From Lentisphaeria bacterium (GTDB lineage: Bacteria > Verrucomicrobiota > Lentisphaeria > Oligosphaerales > Oligosphaeraceae): a stretch of DNA of 17,506 nucleotides. A program made the position numbers and the translations under genes. Every line of letters begins with the position of its first letter. The stretch's first letter is position 1. The stretch covers positions 1 through 17,506 of the forward strand of contig JAEDMH010000041.1 of NCBI GenBank assembly GCA_016303095.1. The letters are read 5' to 3'. A model generated the notes under the pieces. It did no database searches, was not told where the DNA came from, and worked only from the letters and a program-made list of their open reading frames with translations. Below are positions 7,044 through 12,714 of this stretch, one piece after another.

Positions 7044-7086
7044 AAAAAGGCACAGGCCCCTCGCAGAGGGAGGCCTCGTGCCTTTT
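7044..7086 (-). terminator. Intrinsic terminator of the rpsP-rplS operon
   Basis: A long inverted repeat: AAAAGGCAC (7045-7053) pairs with GTGCCTTTT (7078-7086), and an inner AGGCC pairs with GGCCT. On the minus strand the stem is followed by TTTTTGTTTTTCCCC, a classic U tract. It lies about 165 bases past the rplS stop and just before rnhB. The A and T flanks make it potentially bidirectional, though no plus-strand gene needs it. Confidence 0.85.
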
Positions 7087-7252
7087 CACCAGAGTGGCGA
7101 AATCCACGGATGACTGCAGACGACAGCTTCCGCCAAAGACCGGGAACTCCTCCCTACCCCCTTCCCATGGGGAAAAAGGGAGGAAATGTGGGAAGAAAGA
7201 GGAGAGCGCCCAGTCCCAAGCCCCCGTCGATCCGCAAGCCACACGAGACCGC

Positions 7253-7603
7253 TTATGCACTCACTTCCTTGGACTTCACCTTGGCAGCCTTGCCCACCTG
7301 GCCACGCAGGTAGTAGAGCTTGGCCCGACGGACAATTCCCTTGCGGGTCACCTTGAAGGAAGCCACCAGGGGGGAATGGATGGGCACCACACGCTCCACG
7401 CCCTGGCCAGCCTTGACCCGGCGCAAGGTGACGGTCTGGGCAATGCCAGCGCCATGACGGGCAATGACCACCCCGCTGAAGCTCTGGACACGCTCCTTGC
7501 CGCCTTCCTTGATGCGGAAACCCACTTCCACGGTGTCGCCAATGCCCATCTCAGGCACGTCGGTCTTCTGGTTCTCCAGACGGATCTTCTCAATGGTGTT
7601 CAT
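7253..7603 (-). CDS. rplS: 50S ribosomal protein L19
   Basis: A 116-residue protein of normal length, located at the interface of the large and small ribosomal subunits. Recognisable segments are IGDTVEVGFRIKEGGKERVQ (about 21-40), FSGVVIARHG, VERVVPIHSPLVASFKV, and RRAKLYYLRGQVGKAAKVK near the end. AAGGAGGAA stands about a dozen bases before ATG, a good though slightly distant Shine-Dalgarno site. It follows trmD by 51 bases, the classic rpsP-(khpA)-(rimM)-trmD-rplS order, and is the last gene before the terminator at 7044-7086. Confidence 0.97.
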   Translation of the reverse strand: MNTIEKIRLENQKTDVPEMGIGDTVEVGFRIKEGGKERVQSFSGVVIARHGAGIAQTVTLRRVKAGQGVERVVPIHSPLVASFKVTRKGIVRRAKLYYLRGQVGKAAKVKSKEVSA

Positions 7604-7654
7604 GGTTGGTAAATTCCTCCTTGCGGATTCAATGCTATCGATGAAAACAAAATG

Positions 7655-8323
7655 TCAAAGGAGTTCGGGGTGCCGGCTCACCGTGCGGAGCACTCTCTGC
7701 TCCAGGCGCCAGGCGGCGATCTCCTGGTGATTGCCCGAAAGAAGGATCTCGGGAACCTTCATCCCTTTGTAATCCTCCGGACGGGTAAACTGGGGATATT
7801 CCATCAAGGGCTCGTTGCCAAAGGACTCCTCCTCCGAGGAGACATCGTTGCCCAGAGCCCCAGGCAGCAGACGCACCACGGCATCCGTCACCACGCTGGC
7901 GGCGATGGCGCCATTGGTGAGCACGTAGTCCCCAATGGAGAGCTCCTCGTCCATGAGACACTGACGCACCCGCTCATCCACTCCCTCGTAGTGTCCGCAG
8001 ACCAGAATCAGGTGGGAGAGCTGGGAGAAGCGGCGGGCGGCGGGCTGGTCGAAGCGGCGCCCCTGGGGGGTCATGAGAACCACATGGGCCTCCGGGGTGC
8101 GGAGATCCTGAAGGCACTCGAAGAGAGGCTCGGGACGCAGCACCATGCCGGCTCCGCCGCCATAGGGCCTGTCATCCACGGTCTTCCGGGCATCATGGGT
8201 ATAGTCCCTCAAGTCCACAAGCCGGAGATCCACAACCCCCTCTTTCCAGGCCCGCCCGATGACGGACTCGGAGAGCACGCCCTTGCAGAGAGCGGGGAAG
8301 AGACTGACAATATCAATCCTCAT
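7655..8323 (-). CDS. trmD: tRNA (guanine37-N1)-methyltransferase
   Basis: A 222-residue SPOUT-class enzyme that methylates N1 of G37 next to the anticodon, using S-adenosylmethionine, and so prevents +1 frameshifting. Clear motifs are PYGGGAGMV at 53-61, the knot sequences CGHYEGVDERV at 109-119 and SIGDYVLTNG at 129-138, RLLPG with R151 (equivalent to catalytic R154 of E. coli), and MEYPQFTRP then LLSGNH near 174-198. It is slightly shorter than E. coli TrmD because the C-terminal domain is trimmed. The start is supported by GAGGA about five bases upstream. It follows khpA by 72 bases. rimM, the usual neighbour between khpA and trmD, is absent. Confidence 0.97.
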   Translation of the reverse strand: MRIDIVSLFPALCKGVLSESVIGRAWKEGVVDLRLVDLRDYTHDARKTVDDRPYGGGAGMVLRPEPLFECLQDLRTPEAHVVLMTPQGRRFDQPAARRFSQLSHLILVCGHYEGVDERVRQCLMDEELSIGDYVLTNGAIAASVVTDAVVRLLPGALGNDVSSEEESFGNEPLMEYPQFTRPEDYKGMKVPEILLSGNHQEIAAWRLEQRVLRTVSRHPELL

Positions 8324-8395
8324 CGTTCCTCGATGGTTTGGTGCATTGGTGCGCGGAGGAGAGTGGGGGCTGCCGCAAGATGCCAGAACGATCCC

Positions 8396-8782
8396 TCACT
8401 CGTCCAAGACATCCACCGTGGCGCGCACGTGACTGCGGGCGGCCACGCTGGAGACCAGGGCCCGGAGAGCGGAAATGGTCTTCCCGCTCTTGCCAATGAC
8501 CTTCCCGATATCCTTCTTGAAGCAGCGGATCTGAATGATGGAGAGATCCTCTTTTTCCGCCAGGGAGAGACTCACTTCCTCCGGCTTGTCCACCAGGGAA
8601 GTCACCACATAGGCGACGAACTCCTGGAGGCTCTTCAGGCATGGAGCCGGGGCGGCCTTTTCCCTGGGAGCGGTCGGCTCTCCGGGGGCCTCCTCGGGGG
8701 CGGGGGCGTCCACCATGGGAGGCAGAGGGCCTGCCTCCTTGGCCTCGGCGCCGAATAACTTCTTCAAGAAAGAGAAAGCCAT
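8396..8782 (-). CDS. khpA: KH-domain RNA-binding protein KhpA with N-terminal extension
   Basis: A 128-residue protein. Residues about 50-128 match the small KhpA (YlqC) KH domain: LKSLQEFVAYVVTSLVDKPE, then the GxxG loop IGKSGKT (97-102 region) and the helix TISALRALVSSVAA. KhpA usually pairs with KhpB/Jag to bind RNA and influence division and translation. Free-standing KhpA is normally about 75-80 residues; here an extra 49-residue N-terminus begins FSFLKKLFG and continues as an alanine, proline and glutamate-rich linker. The extension is in the same frame and starts 13 bases after rpsP. No Shine-Dalgarno site is evident for this ATG, and no later internal Met precedes the KH core except M23, so a shorter start at 8716 is possible. 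Its place between rpsP and trmD is conserved in many bacteria. Confidence 0.87.
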   Translation of the reverse strand: MAFSFLKKLFGAEAKEAGPLPPMVDAPAPEEAPGEPTAPREKAAPAPCLKSLQEFVAYVVTSLVDKPEEVSLSLAEKEDLSIIQIRCFKKDIGKVIGKSGKTISALRALVSSVAARSHVRATVDVLDE

Positions 8783-8795
8783 GGGAGAGGTCGCT

Positions 8796-9143
8796 CTACT
8801 CGGCGGCAGGGGCTTCGGCGGCCTCGGGGGCGGGTTCCTCGGCGGTCTTCACGGCCTTGGGGGCGGGGGCGGCGTTCTTCACCGGCTCCCGACGGCTGGG
8901 GAAAGGCTTGCCGTTCTTCTGGCGATTGAAGATGGCCCGCACCGTCTCGGAGGGCTGGGCGCCCTGGGAGAGCCAATACTCCATGCGCTCCACATTCAGG
9001 GTTTCGCAGTCGTGCCGGGGGTCGTAGACGCCCAGATTTTCGATGAAGCGGCCATCCCGGGGGGAGCGGCTATCCGCCACGACCACGCGCCAGCAGGCGG
9101 CGCTGAGGGCACCAGTACGACGAAGACGAATCTTGACAGACAT
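8796..9143 (-). CDS. rpsP: 30S ribosomal protein S16
   Basis: A 115-residue small-subunit protein. The core (about 1-85) has VKIRLRRTGA, VVADSRSPRDGRFIENLGVYDPR, a WLSQGAQPSETVRAIF segment and related conserved residues. The last 30 residues are an alanine, proline and glutamate tail, a common variation in the family. The start is supported by AAGGA eight bases before ATG and by a promoter at 9209-9236. It is the first gene of the rpsP-khpA-trmD-rplS operon. Confidence 0.97.
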   Translation of the reverse strand: MSVKIRLRRTGALSAACWRVVVADSRSPRDGRFIENLGVYDPRHDCETLNVERMEYWLSQGAQPSETVRAIFNRQKNGKPFPSRREPVKNAAPAPKAVKTAEEPAPEAAEAPAAE

Positions 9144-9208
9144 TCTCTTTTCCTTGAAGAGGGGGATTAACAGTTACGACAAAAAAGGATAATGATGCGC
9201 AGTCCGAT

Positions 9209-9236
9209 ACTATAGCGCCGATTTTCCGTTCCGCAA
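9209..9236 (-). promoter_or_regulatory. Sigma70-type promoter of the rpsP operon
   Basis: On the minus strand TTGCGG (9236-9231) and TATAGT (9214-9209) are separated by 16 bases, close to the TTGACA/TATAAT consensus. The start site would fall near 9202, giving a leader of about 60 bases that includes the rpsP Shine-Dalgarno. The -10 lies in one of the few AT-rich patches in the region. Confidence 0.65.
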
Positions 9237-9238
9237 TC

Positions 9239-9296
9239 GGTTCCTCCCCCTTTCCGGCATCCCGTCCCCCTGGGGGGGAGTACGGGGTGAGGAACC
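9239..9296 (-). terminator. Large inverted repeat between baiN-like gene and rpsP promoter
   Basis: GGTTCCTC (9239-9246) pairs with GAGGAACC (9289-9296), and CCCC (9247-9250) with GGGG (9284-9287) past a bulged T. Further C and G runs inside can form an inner stem. It begins about 17 bases after the flavoprotein stop and ends two bases before the -35 box of the rpsP promoter. It most likely ends the flavoprotein transcript, but lacks a U tract on the minus strand. Confidence 0.5.
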
Positions 9297-9313
9297 CTCC
9301 GGCTTGCGGGAGG

Positions 9314-10507
9314 TTACGGATGGCGGGAGAGGATGCTTCGGATGGCCAGAGAGGCGGTGGCGAAGGCGGCCTCCAGATTGTATCCTCCGGTGGGTCCGTC
9401 CACATCCAGACACTCCCCCGCCCCATAGAGTCCAGGATACTTGAGAGACTCCATGGTCTTGGGGTTGAACTCCTCCAGGGCGATTCCCCCCACGGTGACC
9501 ATGGCCTCCTTCAAGGGGCGCACCGCGGCCCCCGTCAGGGGATAGTTCTTCAGAGAATGCCAGGGGATGTTTCGTCCCTGGGCCAGAGCGGCGGCCACTC
9601 CCCGGGGCAATCCCAGGCCATTGAGGATCATTTCCTGGTTTTCGCCATGGCGTCGCCGGAGCATTTCCCGGCGTTGTTCCAGTTCCTCCTGGCTGTATTG
9701 GGGAAGGAGATCCAAGGCCGCCTCCTGGAGAGGGAGATTTTTCCGGGCCAGTTTCCGGGTCATGTCGTAGACGGCGCTGCCCCGGAGGAGTCCCTGGTGG
9801 AGCTGCAGATTTCCCTCGGTCTCCTCCACGCCATGCGCCCGGGCCTTCACCCAGGGGAGTTCCACTTCCTCCCTGCCCAGACGGGCCAGGGGATTTTCGG
9901 GGGGGAGGCGCAAGGCGGCCAGGCCTGCCCGAGGGGAGGAATACGCCAGACCCAGATCCTGGGCGAAGAGGAAGCCGTCTCCCAGGGAGCCGGTTTGGGG
10001 ATAGGAGCATCCCCCCAGGGCGAGGAGGAGATGCCGGCAGGTCAAGGTGACCTGGGGGGCGTCCACCTGGAATCCGCCCTCCGGCAGAGGGGTGATTCTT
10101 TGGGCGGGGCATTGGTAGAGGATGGGAACCTGCTGGCGCCGGAGGAGATCGGTGAAGAGATGCAGGAGATCCTCTCCCCGCTCGCTGGCGGGATAGAAGC
10201 GCTCTCCTAGCCGTTTCACGGGAAGCCCCCGGCGTTCCAAGAAGCGGGCCACCTCTGTGGAGGGAAGGGCCCGGATGGCGTGGCGCAGAAAGCCCGCCAC
10301 AGGTTCTCCGTAGGCCCGGAGGAGATCCTCCGGGGTGCCCCCATGACCGAAGTTGCATCGGTTGTTGCCGCACATCAGCAGCTTCAAGCCCGGACGGTGC
10401 CGCCGTTCCATGAGCACCAGGGGCAATTCCGCCTCCGCCGCCTGGCAGGCCGCAAAAAGGCCCGCTGCTCCGGCCCCTAGAATGAGGAGATTGGTGGAAA
10501 AGCCCAT
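9314..10507 (-). CDS. BaiN/HI0933-family FAD-dependent oxidoreductase
   Basis: A 397-residue flavoprotein. The N-terminus is a Rossmann FAD site (LLILGAGAAGLFAA, residues 7-20), followed by GLKLLMCGNNRCN at 40-52, the family's KLLxSGxGRCN motif. The C-terminus has VGGIALEEFNPKTMESL and GLYGAGECLDVDGPTGGYN, which closes the FAD site. Members include YhiN, HI0933 and BaiN (a clostridial bile-acid enoyl reductase); most have no known substrate, so I do not assign one. The gene begins 29 bases past a strong terminator hairpin (10537-10579), so it may be expressed only by readthrough from the ferredoxin gene or from an overlapping promoter. ATG 10507 has no Shine-Dalgarno; the leader is pyrimidine-rich. 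A ferredoxin as electron partner is an attractive but unproven idea. Confidence 0.88.
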   Translation of the reverse strand: MGFSTNLLILGAGAAGLFAACQAAEAELPLVLMERRHRPGLKLLMCGNNRCNFGHGGTPEDLLRAYGEPVAGFLRHAIRALPSTEVARFLERRGLPVKRLGERFYPASERGEDLLHLFTDLLRRQQVPILYQCPAQRITPLPEGGFQVDAPQVTLTCRHLLLALGGCSYPQTGSLGDGFLFAQDLGLAYSSPRAGLAALRLPPENPLARLGREEVELPWVKARAHGVEETEGNLQLHQGLLRGSAVYDMTRKLARKNLPLQEAALDLLPQYSQEELEQRREMLRRRHGENQEMILNGLGLPRGVAAALAQGRNIPWHSLKNYPLTGAAVRPLKEAMVTVGGIALEEFNPKTMESLKYPGLYGAGECLDVDGPTGGYNLEAAFATASLAIRSILSRHP

Positions 10508-10536
10508 AAGAAGGGGGACAACAAGACAACCGTGGG

Positions 10537-10579
10537 GAAAAACAAGGAGGGCCGACCCCGGAAATCCGGCAGTCGGCCC
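10537..10579 (-). terminator. Intrinsic terminator of the ferredoxin gene
   Basis: A perfect 8-bp stem, GGGCCGAC (10549-10556) with GTCGGCCC (10572-10579), contains an inner CCGG/CCGG pairing. The minus strand continues TCCTTGTTTTTCC, a U-rich tail. It lies about 95 bases past the ferredoxin stop and 29 bases before the baiN-like ATG. Confidence 0.8.
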
Positions 10580-10673
10580 AAAGATCCCGCCAGGAAAGAA
10601 GGGCGGGAACTCCTTCTCGCCGCACCAGAAAGCCCCCTAGGGAACTCTCTGGGAGGGAGAGGGGACGTGGGAT

Positions 10674-10847
10674 TTAGTCCACAGTGATGGCCTCGGCAGG
10701 GCAGGCACCGGCGCAGGCGCCGCAGGAGACGCACGCATCGGCGTCCACCGTAGCCTTGTCACCTTCCAGTTTGATTGCGCCGACGGGGCAGGTGCCCTCG
10801 CAGGCACCGCAGCCGAGGCACTTCTCGGCATCAACTTTAGCAGCCAT
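10674..10847 (-). CDS. Small 2[4Fe-4S] ferredoxin
   Basis: A 57-residue gene with two complete cluster motifs: CLGCGACEGTCPVGAI (C10, C13, C16, C20) and CVSCGACAGACPAEAI (C39, C42, C45, C49). This is the short clostridial-type ferredoxin, which passes electrons at low potential in the cytoplasm. The start is supported by GGAGA eight bases before ATG. The stop is TAA at 10674-10676. It has its own terminator and lies 200 bases after the aminotransferase; a convincing promoter could not be found, though TTGGAC and CACAAT occur upstream with poor spacing. The two halves look like the usual internal duplication of this family. Acidic overall, as expected. Confidence 0.95.
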   Translation of the reverse strand: MAAKVDAEKCLGCGACEGTCPVGAIKLEGDKATVDADACVSCGACAGACPAEAITVD

Positions 10848-11001
10848 TGTAGATTTCTCCAGAGATTGAGTTCATTGTGGCGGGTTTCGCGAGGCGTCAG
10901 TCCAAGGAGGAGGGAAGCCCAAGCCGGCCCATGGAAGGCAAGCGGGGAAATAGGGTTCCTCCTCCTGGTTCCCTGAAGCTCGCGATCCGTCATTCAGGGA
11001 A

Positions 11002-11032
11002 GTTTCCCGTCCCTGGGGCCCAGGGACGAAAC
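11002..11032 (-). terminator. Hairpin after aminotransferase gene
   Basis: GTCCCTGG (11009-11016) pairs with CCAGGGAC (11020-11027) around a 3-base loop, and flanking GTTTC/GAAAC adds five more pairs past a two-base bulge. It starts about 15 bases after the aminotransferase stop. The U tract is poor, so termination or 3' end protection is inferred. Confidence 0.6.
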
Positions 11033-11047
11033 AGGGGATAAGATAAG

Positions 11048-12370
11048 TCAGGAACGGGATTTTTCCAGATCCTGGCAAGCCTGGTAGATGGTCTGGAAGA
11101 GGGGAGCGATCTGTTCCTGGTTGAGGCTGGAGAAGGCGACCCGGAGATTTTTCTCTCCGATGGCGATAGCCCCTGCCCCGTAGTGGTCCAGGAGATGCCG
11201 CCGCACCTTTTCCGCTGGGAGATGGGAGAAGTGGAGGCACATGAAATATCCGCTATTGAAGGGATAGGGGCGGAAATATTCTCCGTATTCGGGATGTTCC
11301 TCCAGGGTTTTGCGAGTCTCCAGATAGCGTTCCCGCATCAATTGGGCGCAGTGTTCCCGCTGGAGATAGAAGGCGTCGTTGCGGAGGGCCTTGTCCACCA
11401 CCCGTTGGGAGAGAGCGGAGCAATTGCTCACCAGGGCACGCACCTCGCCGGCGGCCTTGGCCTCCAGGGCGGCGAAGAGAGGGCTGTCCGGGCTGTCCGC
11501 TCCTCCGATGGAGAAAGAGAGGAAGCCCACCCGGAGTCCCCACACGTAGCACTCCTTGGTGGCGGCATCCGCCTTGATGGCCAGGAGATTGGGGGAGCGG
11601 TTGGCCAATTTGCAGAAAAGGGACTCCCTCATGGCATCGGGGGCATAGAAGAGTCCGAAGTAGGCATCGTCCACCAGAGCCACCACCCGGACCCCCCGGT
11701 GAGCGGCCTCCAGGAGCACCTGGGCGATGGCCTCCCCTTCCGCCTCGCTGGGGGTGTATCCCGTGGGATTGTTGGGGAAATTGAGCACCACCACCCGCTT
11801 CTCCCCTGCCTTGGCCTCTTCCAGGAGGCTGCGCAGTCCCCGGATGCCCATGGCCTCGTTCTCGAAGAGGGGGAAGAAGCAGAGTTCCGCCTGGAGGCGA
11901 TCCTGGAAGTTCAGGAGATAATTGTCCCAGTTCAGATCAGGGAGGAGAACCTTGTCCCCGGGATCCACGAAGAGGTCTCCCACCAGGGAGAGGGCGTGAG
12001 TCAGGCCGTTGGTGACCACGGGCAGGGAGAAGGGGACGCCCTCCAGAGAGGGATTGTCGTGGAGGATCTTCTGCTTCCAGGCTTCCCGGAGGCTCTTCAC
12101 GCCATAGGAAGGAGCATACAGCAGGGCGTCGTTGGGAGAAAAGCCGGAAATGCTCTCCATGACGCAGGGGAGATTCATGGCCGTCTTCCCCTCCAGAGCC
12201 GTGCCGATGGTGGCGTTGAACCGCCCCGCCAACTTCTTCGCCTCCGCCGACTGACTCAAAATCCCCTTGCTGGGAAAATAGATCCGCTTGCCCAAGGCCG
12301 ATAGCATCTCGTAGGCCACCGGATTCACAGAACAGATCTTCTCTTGCAGCTGGATGGCAAGCTCATTCAT
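11048..12370 (-). CDS. Pyridoxal-phosphate aminotransferase, class I/II
   Basis: A 440-residue cytoplasmic fold-type I aminotransferase. Key sites are an asparagine in NFPNNPTG at 197-204, VDDAYFG at 233-239 (PLP ring aspartate and tyrosine), the Schiff-base lysine K272 in AATKECYVWGLRVGF, and R280/R-rich phosphate-binding positions after it. A conserved arginine for substrate carboxylate is likely in the YPFNSGYFMC region near the end. The pattern TKE-YVWGLRVGF belongs to a class I/II subgroup I cannot assign to one amino acid. I chose ATG 12370 because upstream codons in the same frame (to 12424) are not conserved in character; Shine-Dalgarno complementarity is weak (GGAG about 13 bases away). 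It follows the big transporter after 344 bases, too far to call an operon. Confidence 0.87.
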   Translation of the reverse strand: MNELAIQLQEKICSVNPVAYEMLSALGKRIYFPSKGILSQSAEAKKLAGRFNATIGTALEGKTAMNLPCVMESISGFSPNDALLYAPSYGVKSLREAWKQKILHDNPSLEGVPFSLPVVTNGLTHALSLVGDLFVDPGDKVLLPDLNWDNYLLNFQDRLQAELCFFPLFENEAMGIRGLRSLLEEAKAGEKRVVVLNFPNNPTGYTPSEAEGEAIAQVLLEAAHRGVRVVALVDDAYFGLFYAPDAMRESLFCKLANRSPNLLAIKADAATKECYVWGLRVGFLSFSIGGADSPDSPLFAALEAKAAGEVRALVSNCSALSQRVVDKALRNDAFYLQREHCAQLMRERYLETRKTLEEHPEYGEYFRPYPFNSGYFMCLHFSHLPAEKVRRHLLDHYGAGAIAIGEKNLRVAFSSLNQEQIAPLFQTIYQACQDLEKSRS

Positions 12371-12608
12371 GGCACAATCACACTCCCAAACGCAAAACGC
12401 CCTTCTCCGAAAAAGGCAACACACACCTTTCCTCTAAAGCCTTCCCATGAACGCCCCGCCACGCTCAACACATCAGAAAAAACCAAAGGAAAACGGAATA
12501 ATTTAACCACGAAATCCGAATTTTCCGGATTCGTCATGCCTTTTCCAATTCTGTCCTATTCTTTCCCATTCTCACGTCCCCGGGGAAAGGGGAGTTCACG
12601 GGAAATAG

Positions 12609-12638
12609 AAAAGGGGCGGTTCATGCTGGGCATGCCCC
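12609..12638 (-). terminator. Bulged hairpin with T run downstream of transporter
   Basis: On the minus strand GGGGC and ATG pair with CAT and GCCCC across a five-base bulge, followed by TTTTCTATTT. It is about 77 bases past the transporter stop and, of the two hairpins here, has the better U tract. Confidence 0.5.
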
Positions 12639-12665
12639 GTCCCAAGGCTGAGGGGGGAAAGCGAG

Positions 12666-12690
12666 GGCGAGACTGTGAGACCCTCTCGCC
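12666..12690 (-). terminator. Hairpin directly after transporter stop
   Basis: A perfect 7-bp stem, GGCGAGA (12666-12672) with TCTCGCC (12684-12690), around an 11-base loop, starts 25 bases past the transporter stop. The minus strand continues CTCGCTTTCCCCCC, so the U tract is weak. A competing pairing GCGAGGG/CCCTCTCGC uses the same bases. Confidence 0.45.
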
Positions 12691-12714
12691 ACGTGCTTCC
12701 CCCCTTTTGGGAGG

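Larger units (their letters stand above)
12371..12714 (-). other. 344-base intergenic region between transporter and aminotransferase
   Basis: No supported gene here. From the transporter end it holds two terminator-like hairpins (12666-12690 and 12609-12638), then an AT-rich patch around 12475-12535 with a 6-bp AATCCG/CGGATT hairpin (12513-12531). The aminotransferase promoter is probably in this patch, though TTAAAT is the only -10-like hexamer and no good -35 matches it. The 12-mer ACCACGAAATCC (12506-12517) also occurs at 17260-17271. Confidence 0.6.

Noticed and set aside
7021..7260. Possible small gene between rplS and rnhB
   Set aside because: It would span the intrinsic terminator and has no conserved features or ribosome binding site.
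9210..10625. 471-codon minus-strand frame overlapping the flavoprotein
   Set aside because: Same strand, different frame from the clear FAD enzyme; P/G/R-rich, no motif, and it would also cover the terminator and the rpsP promoter.
10637..10993. 118-codon minus-strand frame over the ferredoxin
   Set aside because: The shorter frame at 10674-10847 has two perfect cysteine cluster motifs and a Shine-Dalgarno site; this one is a shadow.
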